Source: Spirosoma sp. KCTC 42546
GTDB taxonomy: Bacteria > Bacteroidota > Bacteroidia > Cytophagales > Spirosomataceae
Direction: 5' to 3'
NCBI RefSeq assembly: GCF_006965485.1
Contig: NZ_CP041360.1
Span: 4,568,501-4,632,500 of the forward strand
DNA: 64,000 nt
Shown here: positions 1 to 9,148 of the stretch, piece after piece
Position numbering within the stretch: the first letter of the stretch is position 1
Layout of the letters: the number at the start of each line of letters is the position of its first letter
Translations under genes and position numbers: made by a program
The notes under the pieces: model-generated
What the model saw: the letters and a program-made list of their open reading frames with translations, nothing else
Databases searched by the model: none
Told to the model about the DNA's origin: nothing

Positions 1-772
1 AAGTGCGAAAAACCACGCCTTCTCCGGCTTCTTTCACATCTTTTACCGGGAATGCAGCTGTGAACTCACTCAGGTGACTGAAGAAATAAACGGCTAATGG
101 GTTATCAATATCATCGACCAGTCGTTGCAGGCAGTAGAACCCGGCAGGGCTTTTCATTTGCCCGGGTGATTGAAGTAAGTTTCCAACTGCATCGCTAATG
201 GCATGTAGCTGGGCATTGTCCTTCCTGACTTTACAGTACTTCCCATAATTAATTAAAAATCCCAAATCCCGGTCGCCAGCTTCAAAACGAGCGGCATAAC
301 CCGCTGTGCGCTGAGCAGGATTGAGTGCAGTACGACCCGCCGAGATAACCTCCTCAATAAACGCGGGCTTAGACGTCTGTTCGGCTGGAGTAGCCATGTG
401 GATGAGGTTGCCCTGGGAATCAAAAAATAACAGCAGGGGAAACTCTGGATACGCAATTCCCTTTTCCTTTTGTAAAGCCACGGATTCGGGCGCGTTGGCT
501 TCGACTTTCCAGTTCACAAAATTGGCGTTGAAGTAATCACCCACAGCTTTTTCGGCCAAAATAGGCGCCAGTGCTTCGCAATGAGGGCAACCCGTTAGGT
601 AGACTTCAACAGCTAAGGGTTTGCGCGCCGTTTTGGCAGCTACTACGGCCGACTGGAATGTTCCCGGCAGGAAACGAATTCCGGGTTTGGGATTAACAGA
701 CGCTTGCCCATAGGTTATCAATGGACTCGTAAAGAAGGCAAGCAAACTAAACAAAATCACCCGAAATTTCAT
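1..772 (-). CDS. Secreted thioredoxin-fold protein (C-terminal end beyond window)
   Basis: The frame is open from an ATG at 772 leftwards to the window edge, giving about 257 residues with no stop seen. The first 23 residues are a signal peptide ending in YGQ. A thioredoxin-type C-P-H-C motif sits at residues 62-65 within YLTGCPHCEALAP, followed by a segment that aligns by eye with thioredoxin strands (FPLLLFFDSQGNL). The rest is a helical C-terminal region with no motif I know. It is probably a periplasmic thiol-disulphide or thioredoxin-like protein; the exact substrate cannot be told. It diverges from the MlrC gene at 903. Confidence 0.85.
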   Translation of the reverse strand, partial: MKFRVILFSLLAFFTSPLITYGQASVNPKPGIRFLPGTFQSAVVAAKTARKPLAVEVYLTGCPHCEALAPILAEKAVGDYFNANFVNWKVEANAPESVALQKEKGIAYPEFPLLLFFDSQGNLIHMATPAEQTSKPAFIEEVISAGRTALNPAQRTAGYAARFEAGDRDLGFLINYGKYCKVRKDNAQLHAISDAVGNLLQSPGQMKSPAGFYCLQRLVDDIDNPLAVYFFSHLSEFTAAFPVKDVKEAGEGVVFRT

Positions 773-902
773 AGGGTAGAGAGGATATTGGGTTAGTAAA
801 CTTATAGAACGAACCGCACGGACATAGGTTCCCTTTAAAACAATCGTCGGCAAAGTCAGTGCCAGTTTTTGTTGAGCCGCTTCATACGCCTAAATTGGGG
901 TC

Positions 903-2480
903 ATGAAACAGATCTTTTTAGGGTTCGCTGTCGGGCTGTTTGCCCTGGGCGGAGGATATGCCCAATCAACGACCACCCCAGGAGCCAGTACGCTACCGCG
1001 TATTGCCATTGCGGGTTTAGGTATCGAGTCCAGCACCTTCTCCCCGGCGGTTACGCAGGAGGAAGCCTTTCACGCCCGCTATGGCCCCGAGGTTTTCAAT
1101 GCCTATCCGTTCATGATGCCCATATCGCCCCTGCGCAAACAGGCCATATGGCTGCCTGCCATTGTTGGCAAATCGCTGCCCGGCGGAGCCGTGACCCGCG
1201 CTGCTTACGAATCGCTGGTTAACAAAACCCTGGATTCGCTCAAAAAATACGGCCCCTACGATGGCCTTTATTTTGATATTCATGGTGCCATGAGCGTGGT
1301 AGGCCTGGATGACCCGGAAGGCGACTTTCTTACCCGAATCAGAAACGAGATTGGCTATAAAACCCTCGTTTCCACTTCCATGGATTTGCATGGAAATGTA
1401 TCCTGGCGGTTGGCCCAAAATTCCGATTTGATTACCTGCTATCGGATGGCCCCGCATGAAGATGCCATGCAAACCAAAGAACGAGCTGTGGTAAACCTGC
1501 TTGACCGTATCAAAACCGGCAAAGGAAAACCAGCCTATAAAGCCTGGATACCCATCCCAATCCTGCTGCCCGGCGAAAAAACAAGTACCCGCATTGAGCC
1601 GGGCAAGACTCTGTATCAAAAAGTGGAGCCCATTGCCGATCATCAGGGTGGCATTGTGGATGCGGCTATCTGGATTGGCTACGCCTGGGCCGATGAGGCT
1701 CGTAACCACGCCGTGGTTATGGTTACTGGCGATGATAAGCAAAAAGTAGCCCAGGCCGCTGAGAAACTAGCGCTGGATTTCTGGAATGTACGGAATCAGT
1801 TTGACTTTGTAGCCCCAACCGGTACGCTGGAGAAATGCCTGACAAACGCGCTGGCCAGCAAAAAACATCCCTTTTTTATTAGCGATACCGGCGATAACCC
1901 AACGGCAGGTGGCGCTGGTGATGTGACCTGGACCCTTACCCAGTTGCTCGCCCGCCCGGAATTTCAGCGGGCGGATGGCCCTTCGCTGATCTATGCATCT
2001 ATCCCCGATCCAGAACTGGTCAAGAAAGCAATAGCGGCTGGTGTTGGTGGCTCTGTTGAGGGAACAGCAGGCGCTCGGGTTGACGCTCGTTTTGCACCAC
2101 CCGTTAAACTGAAAGGCACGGTCGAATCAATCGTGAAAGGCGATAAAGATGCGGAAGTGGAAGTAGTTGTCAACGTGGGCAGTATACACGTTATCGTTAC
2201 CCAAAAACGTAAGCCCTATCACAAAGAGATAGATTTCACCCGCCTGGGTCTTAGCCCCCGAAAATCGGATATTGTAGTTGTAAAAATTGGCTACCTGGAA
2301 CCTGAACTGTATGCCATGCAAGCCGACTGGATTATGGCGCTAACCCCTGGTGGAGTCGATCAGGATTTGGCTCGTTTACCGTACAAACGCATCAAGCGGC
2401 CTATGTTTCCGTTCGATAAAGATATGAAAACGCCAAACCTTTCAGCCCAATTCGTTCCCGTTTCGGGCGAATCTCGCTAG
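903..2480 (+). CDS. M81 family metallopeptidase (MlrC/microcystinase C-like)
   Basis: 525 residues with a 21-residue signal peptide ending in GGYAQ, so it is exported. The mature protein begins with the family opening RIAIAGLGIESSTFSP and carries the metal-site segments DIHGAMSV (about residue 125) and SMDLHGNVS (about 160). The second half has FISDTGDNPTAGGAGD, the MlrC C-domain signature. MlrC hydrolyses linearised microcystin, but relatives are widespread in bacteria with no toxin link, so the real substrate is probably another peptide or amide. The gene stands alone, and a long hairpin (2591-2643) follows it. A weak TTTG-N19-TAAATTG promoter at 868-897 would leave almost no leader. Confidence 0.9.
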   Translation: MKQIFLGFAVGLFALGGGYAQSTTTPGASTLPRIAIAGLGIESSTFSPAVTQEEAFHARYGPEVFNAYPFMMPISPLRKQAIWLPAIVGKSLPGGAVTRAAYESLVNKTLDSLKKYGPYDGLYFDIHGAMSVVGLDDPEGDFLTRIRNEIGYKTLVSTSMDLHGNVSWRLAQNSDLITCYRMAPHEDAMQTKERAVVNLLDRIKTGKGKPAYKAWIPIPILLPGEKTSTRIEPGKTLYQKVEPIADHQGGIVDAAIWIGYAWADEARNHAVVMVTGDDKQKVAQAAEKLALDFWNVRNQFDFVAPTGTLEKCLTNALASKKHPFFISDTGDNPTAGGAGDVTWTLTQLLARPEFQRADGPSLIYASIPDPELVKKAIAAGVGGSVEGTAGARVDARFAPPVKLKGTVESIVKGDKDAEVEVVVNVGSIHVIVTQKRKPYHKEIDFTRLGLSPRKSDIVVVKIGYLEPELYAMQADWIMALTPGGVDQDLARLPYKRIKRPMFPFDKDMKTPNLSAQFVPVSGESR

Positions 2481-2590
2481 CCAGGTAGTCAACAGGCGCC
2501 CCCATATCGAACAAATCGATAATTCCCTGTTATCGGCCTGGCGCACCAGTTATGTCGGTAAAGGCACTTCCTGTTCATTCCCCCTTCTTT

Positions 2591-2643
2591 GCGTCCGGGA
2601 ATTAGGTTCTATTGCATCGAAATAGAATCTAATTCCCGGACGC
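2591..2643. repeat. Long hairpin, 23-bp arms, downstream of MlrC gene
   Basis: Arms 2591-2613 (GCGTCCGGGAATTAGGTTCT...) and 2621-2643 are reverse complements with one mismatch, around a 7-base loop. There is no T-run after it, so it is not a classical intrinsic terminator, though it could stop or protect transcripts from the MlrC gene. Confidence 0.85.
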
Positions 2644-2692
2644 ATGCATTTATCCCTCTGTATTAGACTACTCATTTCCACTAATTCGCTCA

Positions 2693-3457
2693 TTGGCCCA
2701 AAGGCTGGCAGTACTTAATACTACACGATCATCTAAACCCTCAACATTCACAAAATTGGCTGGCCTTCACCTCAGACTTTCATTCCGATACGTAGTTGCG
2801 TTCCTATTGTTATTGATCGTGCTACTAGAATTACATGAAACCGTTCATATTGTGACGGGACGTTTGATTTGTGGCTGTTGGGGGCCAAGAGACTTCAATG
2901 TTTGGTCATTATGTCCAACCTGTTCTCAACGCCATCCTCTTTGGTGGCTGGCTACGCTAGCCGGTCCTCTAGCTTCCTTTGCGCTAATGTGGTTAGGAAT
3001 GGGCTGGCTTAAGTCAACGAACCCAGACCGGAAAGCATTGGGTTTCTCCCTCATTTTTGCTAACATACCCTTTGGCAGAATCAGCACGGTAATGATGGGT
3101 GGTGGCGATGAAATGGTTGTGACCAGGCATCTTCTTAAACAGGATTTCAGTCGTACTCAGCTGATTCTGATCTGCTCTGCATTGGTACTGCTTATTGTGA
3201 TCCCTCCGGTCTATAAAGCGTGGCAAGTACTGACCAACCGCAGAGCATGGCTTTACTTGATTGGTTTTTTAACCCTGCCATTGCTGTTCTTACTCGTTTA
3301 TGTACTTACCGGCTTAAACTCCCTGTTAACCATGGGTTTCTTAGCAACTCCCTGGATCATGGGAACACCCGTTTTCATTACGCTCCACACCGCAATTGCA
3401 TTAGCCGGGCTGATTTTTCTTCGCAAAAATCTTTTATCCGTTGCAGCTACTGACTGA
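2693..3457 (+). CDS. Multi-pass membrane protein with HETVH motif (M50-like)
   Basis: About 254 residues with 6-7 hydrophobic segments. A zinc-protease type HExxH motif (H48-E-T-V-H52) lies at the end of the first membrane segment. A TLAGPLASF stretch (88-96) resembles the loop after the HExxH in site-2-type (M50) proteases. Between them are two cysteine pairs (C60, C62 and C74, C77) that could hold a metal. No clear third zinc ligand (the NxxPxxxxDG motif of M50) is visible, so activity is uncertain. The only in-frame start near the hydrophobic core is TTG at 2693; no ATG precedes residue 99, so the true start is unsure. Small membrane proteins follow. Confidence 0.7.
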   Translation: MAQRLAVLNTTRSSKPSTFTKLAGLHLRLSFRYVVAFLLLLIVLLELHETVHIVTGRLICGCWGPRDFNVWSLCPTCSQRHPLWWLATLAGPLASFALMWLGMGWLKSTNPDRKALGFSLIFANIPFGRISTVMMGGGDEMVVTRHLLKQDFSRTQLILICSALVLLIVIPPVYKAWQVLTNRRAWLYLIGFLTLPLLFLLVYVLTGLNSLLTMGFLATPWIMGTPVFITLHTAIALAGLIFLRKNLLSVAATD

Positions 3458-3527
3458 AGGTCGACCAGTACAAAATTGCCTACAGTCCAATCAAACCAGA
3501 CTTATCAACCTCTTCACTAAAATCGTC

Positions 3528-3791
3528 ATGTCTGCACTCAACATACTTACCAATATCAACTGGCTTCTAATTAGTCTTTACGGGGCTTATGTAATCTACC
3601 ACCTTCTTCAGGCAAATGGCCCGACAGATGCCGCAGGACAGGGACTGGAATCGGCCGTTAAAGGGGTTTTCTTTGTAGCACTGCTTGTCTTAATTGGCTT
3701 AAACCTGCTCCCTTATATATGGATAAAGAGCATAGGCCTGCTGCTTGGCATTCTTCTCCTTTGGATGGTATACTATATCTACACCCATTAA
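3528..3791 (+). CDS. Small membrane protein, 87 aa, unknown function
   Basis: I take the ATG at 3528 (MSALNILTNINWLLIS) because the longer frame upstream is not hydrophobic and overlaps the previous gene. Three hydrophobic segments are predicted: residues 8-28, 48-64 and 66-85. No family is recognised. It sits 70 bases after the HETVH gene and 12 bases before the next small membrane gene, which suggests co-transcription. Confidence 0.65.
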   Translation: MSALNILTNINWLLISLYGAYVIYHLLQANGPTDAAGQGLESAVKGVFFVALLVLIGLNLLPYIWIKSIGLLLGILLLWMVYYIYTH

Positions 3792-3803
3792 TCGCCAATC
3801 CTA

Positions 3804-4073
3804 ATGATCCGATTTATTATGCAGGTAACCGGCTTTGGCCTTTTCTATATCCTGGTCATGGTGGTCACTTTTCCGTTCATGACGATTATGGGAACTCCCA
3901 AACCCTGGCAAAAAAAGCTTGAATTCATGCTCTTTTTCCCGATTGACAATGAAAAAATTGGCGTTATGTGGCTTCCCGGAATGATCGCGGTTATTTTTCT
4001 TAACGGATTAATCTGGGGCGTAGTCTTAGTCGGACTGTTCAGATTAGGTATATTCATAAAAAGCCTCATCTAG
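3804..4073 (+). CDS. Small membrane protein, 89 aa, unknown function
   Basis: Two hydrophobic segments (about residues 5-28 and 52-80) flank a short polar loop with TPKPWQKKLEF. No family is recognised. The 12-base spacing from the preceding small membrane gene suggests an operon of 2693-4073. The following 190 bases up to the sensor kinase hold no gene; they contain a short palindrome ATACTA-N8-TAGTAT at 4177-4196. Confidence 0.65.
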   Translation: MIRFIMQVTGFGLFYILVMVVTFPFMTIMGTPKPWQKKLEFMLFFPIDNEKIGVMWLPGMIAVIFLNGLIWGVVLVGLFRLGIFIKSLI

Positions 4074-4265
4074 GAACCAACCGTTCGAAATAGGATCAAG
4101 CACAGCCTCTCTACGAGCAATTGTATACATTAATTCTACCTTTCTATTAACCTATAAACCTAAAAATGAACATTTTATACTATCAATACGTAGTATAGTA
4201 CATTTCCAGATAAGTGTCTACATTGGCCTGTTTTTTGGTAATTTGCCAGTAAAATCAGTATCCGA

Positions 4266-7200
4266 ATGCGCTTACTCTACCTGTTCATTTTATTGCCATT
4301 TTCCCTTTTTGCACAGCCAACCCATCAGACTGCCACAGGCTGGCAGGAGCTAACCATTTCTGATGGTCTGTCGCAAGGCATGATTTTCAGCATTAAACAG
4401 GATCAAAAGGGATTTATCTGGGCGGCTTCAAGAGATGGTTTGAATCGGTACGATGGTCATAATTTTACCATATTCACCCATGATCCCTACAACGAGTTTA
4501 GCCTTTCGGGCGATTACTGCACGGCCTTACTGATTGATAGTCATCAACGACTTTGGGTCGGCACCTTAAATCAGGGCCTCAATCTCTTTGATGATCGAAC
4601 ACAGCGTTTTTATCATGTCGACATCCGCGACCAGAAAGCGTCCAACACGGGGAGTTTTGAAATTCAGCTCCTGGCCGAAGACCCCCAGGGTAATATCTGG
4701 GTAAACACGGCCCAGGGAAAGCTTTTCAAAATAAGCGTACCAAACTCACTTAAAACCAGCTTTCCCGATCGTCCTAACTTTACGAATCAGATAAAGTCTC
4801 AGGAAATTACCTTACCCGATATGGGTGTCAATGCCATAGCTCATCATATTAGTTTTCGGGCTGATGGGCAGGCGTTGGTGGGTACGAGCTATGGGATGTA
4901 TTCCCTAAACTGGCGTCAACCTCACAAAGCAGCGAAAACAACCCTTTTTTCGGGCGAATTCGGCGAATTTTTTTCTTTGTATGACGACCCGACAGCAGAC
5001 TTTTGGGCGGCCAGCACCAGCAATAAGATCGTTTGTTGGCAGCATGGTGTTCAGAAAACAATTCCCTTACCTAAAAAGGACAATTTCAGCGTTCGCCTGA
5101 AAGCCATCGATGCAAACACCATCTACATTGCCGCCACTGATTTCCTGTGGGTGATGTCGCCAGCAGAACTGTTTCAGCAGGATAGCCTGACGGCCCGCAA
5201 TGCATTCCTTGCAGTTCCACCCAATTTATTTGCCATTACGGATATGCTCAAAGACCGAACCGGAAATCTATGGATCGGAACGAGCGGATACGGGTTGCGG
5301 AAGTTCAATCCCAGAGTTAAACAATTTCATGCCTATCTGCCCAATACCTCCCTTACCTATTTATATCAGGACCGCCAGGGACGCCTGTATGCCCGCTACC
5401 AATTTGCCTATGGTTTGTTGGATAAACCAGCTAACCGATTGGTACCTTTTTTAAGCAATAGTCTCCCCCCCGCCGACCAGCGTCAGCGCTTTATGATGCA
5501 GGATCGTCAGGGCTTTTTTTGGGTTTCGAACGTCAACTTCGAAACCCATTACCAGCAATTATTCAAGTTTTCGCCAACCTGGCAACTCCTCAAAAAGTAT
5601 CCGATCCCCCCCAATGCATCCTACGGTTTCTATGGAAACCAGACGCTGGAAGATAAAACCGGTAACCTCTGGATTGGGGCCAATAATGGCAAATTGATGC
5701 GGTTTGACCCGAAAACCGAAACGTTTCAGGTATACAGCTACCAGTTTTTGCTCCCACAAAGTGGTGCCGAAATTGAAACCTCAGCACTCTATGCGGATCA
5801 GGCAGGTACGCTCTGGATTGGTACCCAGCAAGGATTGATCCGGGCCAACCATCCGCAGACTACACCCGCTTTTTCGATTTACAAAAACTCCAAAACAAAT
5901 CGACAGAGCCTTAGCAATAACTCTGTATCGAGTGTTATCAGTGACCCTTACCAGCCCGCTCAGTATCTTTGGATCAGCACCAAAGGTGGTGGACTGGAAC
6001 GGCTGGATAAGCAAACGGGCCAGTTCACCCATTTTACGGAAGCCCAGGGCCTGCCCAACAAAGTCGTGTATGGCATTCTGGTCGACGAGTTCAAGAACCT
6101 CTGGATGAGCACCAACCGTGGCCTGGCTCAGTTTAACCCCAGAACGTTTCAGTTTCGCAATTATACCAAAGCAGATGGGCTACAGGACGATGAATTTAAC
6201 ACGGGCTCGTTCTTTAAAACCCCTACGGGTGAATTACTTTTTGGTGGAGTAAACGGGCTGACTGCCTTTCGGGCGTCGGCGTTGAAGCAGAAAGACGCCC
6301 GCCCACCACTGGTTAACATCATCGGCCTGAAAGTGAACAATGAACCCATTCGGGTGGGAGCCCCAGACGGTATTTTAAATGAAAGCATTGAACACACGCA
6401 GGTGCTCGATTTATCGCACAACCAAAACCTGGTGACACTCGAATTCGGCGTGATGGATTATACGAATTCGATCAAAAACCGGTATCGATATCGCCTGGAA
6501 GGAGTTGATGAGAAGTGGGTGGAAGCCGGTACCAACCGCTTTGCCAATTACACCCACCTGCCCGATGGCAATTTTCGGTTTGAGATGATGGGCTCCGCCG
6601 ATGGCGAACTCTGGAGTAAGCCAGTCGTGTTACAGATTCGCGTTCATCCCCCCTTTTACCGAACCTGGTGGGCTTACCTGCTCTATTTATCCACTATACT
6701 CTTTATTGGCTGGCAGCTATATCGGTTCCAGACACAACGACTACTGCTTCAGCAACAGGTTGACTTTGAGCAAAAAGAAGCCTCCCGCCTAGCCGAACTT
6801 GATACCTTAAAGACGCAATTTTTCGCCAATATATCCCACGAATTCAGAACTCCGCTTACCCTTATTCTGGGTCCTATTGAACAGGCCATTCAGGAATATG
6901 CCCACGACCAGCGCTTTCCCCTCATCCAGCGAAACGCCAATCGGCTTTTGAGCCTGATCAATCAGCTCCTTGAACTGAGTAAGCTCGAAGCCGGTCAGCT
7001 CAAACCCGAACTCAGTCCAGGCGATATCGCCGGCTTCTTCCGAACCTTAGCCAGTTCGTTTAGTTCGCTGGCCGAGAGTCGACAGATTCAATTCCGTTTC
7101 ACGCAGAACCAGTCGGAGCAATGGGCTGAATTCGATCGTGACAAGCTGGAAAAGATTACGACGAACTTACTGTCTAACGCCTTTAAGTTCACGGCTGCCG

Positions 7201-8387
7201 GCCAGTCGGTGGAGATGCGGGTCAAGTATCCTACTCCCGGAAACTCAGGGACTATGACGCTCCACATCACTGATACAGGTATTGGCATTGCCCCCACTCA
7301 CCTGGCTCACATCTTTGAACGGTTCTACCAGGTTGATGGTCAGCTAAACCGGCCCTACGAGGGAACAGGTATTGGATTAGCACTCGTAAAAGAACTGGTA
7401 ACTATACTCAATGGTACCATTGACGCCACCAGTACCGAAGGCGTTGGGACTACCTTTACGGTAACCCTACCCTTGGTAACGATCACCAAACCAGCACCCG
7501 CGTTTATCAATGCAGTTGAGCCCTCCCTGACTACAGAGTTTGTAGCGGCAACACTGGGATCAGTCTCTTCACCAACTAGTTTACAGCCCAACCAGCTCGA
7601 TAGTAGCCATGAAAATGTGATGCTTATCATCGATGATAATGCAGATATCCGGGCCTATGTTCGGAGTGTGTTTCAGAACGATTACCAGATTATTGAAGCC
7701 ATCGACGGACAGGAAGGGCTTGACAAAGCAACCGTATCACTTCCCAATATTGTCGTCTGCGACCTGATGATGCCCCGGCTCGACGGGTTTGGGTTTTGCC
7801 GTGCCCTAAAAACGCAGGAAGCCACCAGTCATATTCCGGTGGTGATGCTAACTGCTAAAGCTACCGTTGAAGACCGTATTGAGGGTTTTGAATTAGGTGC
7901 CGACGAGTACCTGACCAAACCCTTCAACCAGGCCGAGATTCAGGCCCGGGTTCATAACCTGATTCAACAGCGCGAGCGGCTCTATCAGTATATGGCGCTA
8001 CGAAACATCGACCCAGCTCTAACCCTAGCTGCTCCAACGCTGTTCTCTACAGAACATAAGTTTGTCGAGCGCCTGACAGCCATAGTCAACGAGCAAATCA
8101 CCAATCCCGACTTCAGTGTCGAGGCTTTGGCGGAGGCTGCCAATCTGAGTCGTGCTCAACTTCACCGCAAGCTTAAAGCACTTACCCAAACTACCGCAAC
8201 GAACTTCATTCAGGATATTCGGCTTACCAAAGCGGCTCAGTTGCTTTCCCAAACGGAACAGAACGTCACCCAGGTGGCCTTTGCCGTAGGCTTCGAGAAT
8301 CCCTCCTACTTTGCCAAGCTCTTTAAGGAACGCTACGGAGTTTTACCCTCCCAGTTCGGTAAGGGCTCTACCCCTACCAGAACCTAG
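4266..8387 (+). CDS. Hybrid two-component system protein (propeller sensor kinase-receiver-AraC)
   Basis: 1373 residues, a one-protein signalling chain typical of Bacteroidota. In order: signal peptide (1-17, LFAQ); two-component-regulator propeller repeats (about 25-660, repeated IWIGT/LWVGT blades); a Y_Y_Y domain (about 735-800); one membrane span (about 802-822); a histidine kinase with FFANISHEFRTPL (phospho-acceptor H858) and ATPase boxes LLSNAFKFT and GTGIGLALVKEL; a receiver (D1166 in VVCDLMMPRLDG, lysine in LTKPF); and a C-terminal AraC helix-turn-helix (about 1282-1370). Such proteins sense periplasmic glycans and turn on linked polysaccharide genes, yet no SusC/SusD locus adjoins this one, so its regulon is elsewhere or unusual. 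It is followed by a strong terminator. Confidence 0.95.
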   Translation: MRLLYLFILLPFSLFAQPTHQTATGWQELTISDGLSQGMIFSIKQDQKGFIWAASRDGLNRYDGHNFTIFTHDPYNEFSLSGDYCTALLIDSHQRLWVGTLNQGLNLFDDRTQRFYHVDIRDQKASNTGSFEIQLLAEDPQGNIWVNTAQGKLFKISVPNSLKTSFPDRPNFTNQIKSQEITLPDMGVNAIAHHISFRADGQALVGTSYGMYSLNWRQPHKAAKTTLFSGEFGEFFSLYDDPTADFWAASTSNKIVCWQHGVQKTIPLPKKDNFSVRLKAIDANTIYIAATDFLWVMSPAELFQQDSLTARNAFLAVPPNLFAITDMLKDRTGNLWIGTSGYGLRKFNPRVKQFHAYLPNTSLTYLYQDRQGRLYARYQFAYGLLDKPANRLVPFLSNSLPPADQRQRFMMQDRQGFFWVSNVNFETHYQQLFKFSPTWQLLKKYPIPPNASYGFYGNQTLEDKTGNLWIGANNGKLMRFDPKTETFQVYSYQFLLPQSGAEIETSALYADQAGTLWIGTQQGLIRANHPQTTPAFSIYKNSKTNRQSLSNNSVSSVISDPYQPAQYLWISTKGGGLERLDKQTGQFTHFTEAQGLPNKVVYGILVDEFKNLWMSTNRGLAQFNPRTFQFRNYTKADGLQDDEFNTGSFFKTPTGELLFGGVNGLTAFRASALKQKDARPPLVNIIGLKVNNEPIRVGAPDGILNESIEHTQVLDLSHNQNLVTLEFGVMDYTNSIKNRYRYRLEGVDEKWVEAGTNRFANYTHLPDGNFRFEMMGSADGELWSKPVVLQIRVHPPFYRTWWAYLLYLSTILFIGWQLYRFQTQRLLLQQQVDFEQKEASRLAELDTLKTQFFANISHEFRTPLTLILGPIEQAIQEYAHDQRFPLIQRNANRLLSLINQLLELSKLEAGQLKPELSPGDIAGFFRTLASSFSSLAESRQIQFRFTQNQSEQWAEFDRDKLEKITTNLLSNAFKFTAAGQSVEMRVKYPTPGNSGTMTLHITDTGIGIAPTHLAHIFERFYQVDGQLNRPYEGTGIGLALVKELVTILNGTIDATSTEGVGTTFTVTLPLVTITKPAPAFINAVEPSLTTEFVAATLGSVSSPTSLQPNQLDSSHENVMLIIDDNADIRAYVRSVFQNDYQIIEAIDGQEGLDKATVSLPNIVVCDLMMPRLDGFGFCRALKTQEATSHIPVVMLTAKATVEDRIEGFELGADEYLTKPFNQAEIQARVHNLIQQRERLYQYMALRNIDPALTLAAPTLFSTEHKFVERLTAIVNEQITNPDFSVEALAEAANLSRAQLHRKLKALTQTTATNFIQDIRLTKAAQLLSQTEQNVTQVAFAVGFENPSYFAKLFKERYGVLPSQFGKGSTPTRT

Positions 8388-8430
8388 CATTCCGGATTCA
8401 ACCACGACTTATTACGGATCCTTTTCCTGC

Positions 8431-8458
8431 AAAAAAGCCCTAGAATAAGGGCTTTTTT
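8431..8458 (+). terminator. Intrinsic terminator of the hybrid sensor gene
   Basis: A perfect 10-bp stem, AAAAAAGCCC / GGGCTTTTTT, with an 8-base loop and a T-run on the right arm, 43 bases after the stop of the sensor gene. The A/T symmetry would let it work in both directions. Confidence 0.9.
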
Positions 8459-8527
8459 GACACCATGCAACCAGAGTGGCAGGATATGCAACGAGAATGG
8501 TAGCGAAATAATGAGCGATAACGGTAC

Positions 8528-8556
8528 TTGCCAACCTATTGATCGACTATACTTTG
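8528..8556 (+). promoter_or_regulatory. Bacteroidota-type promoter of the LytTR gene
   Basis: TTG at 8528 and TATACTTTG at 8548-8556 resemble the -33 and -7 boxes with a 17-base spacer. Transcription would begin near 8561, which favours the ATG at 8584 over an in-frame TTG at 8539. Confidence 0.5.
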
Positions 8557-8583
8557 CGAATCAATTCTAGTATCTCCTCGCCC

Positions 8584-9015
8584 ATGACTAAACCAATCTA
8601 CCTCCACCAAAACGGTCACGTTTCGACTTACGCGGCCCTCAAGTCTGCTCAGTACGAACTCAGAATGCACCTTCCGAATACCGGAAAAATCATCCTGCCC
8701 ATGGCCGACCTGATGTACTTGCAGGCCGCCAGTAATTACTGCTGGCTGCATTGGAAAGATGGCCAGCGGATATTGACCCCTCGTACCCTGAAATATTACG
8801 AACCCATGTTGCCCGAAGCCTGGTTTGTTCGCCCCCATCGCAACTGTATTGTCAATATCCACTACATTGACCGGATGGAATATCTGTATCCTGATAAGGG
8901 AGGTCTGCTTCACTTACACTCGGGAGAAATACTTCCGGTATCGCGTCGGCGCTGGGTAGACATTAAGAATACCTACAAACACATGCGTAGCCAACAAGCG
9001 CTACCACTGAACTAG
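8584..9015 (+). CDS. LytTR-family DNA-binding regulator
   Basis: 143 residues from the ATG at 8584. The body is a LytTR domain: MADLMYLQAASNYCWLHW, then TPRTLKYYEPML, FVRPHRNCIVNIHYI and a closing LPVSRRRW. There is no receiver domain, so it is a stand-alone DNA binder rather than a classical response regulator. It may take its signal from a partner or be controlled by its amount. Its stop codon lies inside the left arm of the next hairpin. Confidence 0.88.
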   Translation: MTKPIYLHQNGHVSTYAALKSAQYELRMHLPNTGKIILPMADLMYLQAASNYCWLHWKDGQRILTPRTLKYYEPMLPEAWFVRPHRNCIVNIHYIDRMEYLYPDKGGLLHLHSGEILPVSRRRWVDIKNTYKHMRSQQALPLN

Positions 9016-9073
9016 AGGCTATCACGTCCACTCAGTTTTGATTGTAGCCGAGTGGCATAGTCTCTAGTTCAGT
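9006..9073. repeat. Inverted repeat across the LytTR stop codon
   Basis: The left arm ACTGAACTAGAGGCTAT (9006-9022) pairs with ATAGTCTCTAGTTCAGT (9057-9073) with one mismatch, and the inner CCACTC (9028-9033) pairs with GAGTGG (9050-9055). The TAG stop of the LytTR gene (9013-9015) is inside the stem. No T-run follows. It probably ends or stabilises the LytTR transcript. Confidence 0.8.
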
Positions 9074-9101
9074 TTAGAGTGACATTACTTATTGGATGGG
9101 T

Positions 9102-9124
9102 TACACGTCTAAGGTATACGTGTA
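9102..9124. promoter_or_regulatory. Candidate operator palindrome upstream of the C25 protease
   Basis: TACACGT (9102-9108) and ACGTGTA (9118-9124) are perfect inverted half-sites with a 9-base spacer, 25 bases before the protease ATG. The symmetry and location suit a dimeric repressor or activator. The binder is unknown; the adjacent LytTR or hybrid regulator is a guess. Confidence 0.4.
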
Positions 9125-9148
9125 CTAAAGTCCCGGTCCTTGTCGCTC

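Noticed and set aside
1017..1742. 241-codon open frame antisense to the MlrC-like gene
   Set aside because: The plus-strand protein has clear family motifs over the same stretch; the antisense frame has none.
8539..8583. TTG start for the LytTR gene
   Set aside because: It lies upstream of the predicted transcription start and overlaps the promoter.
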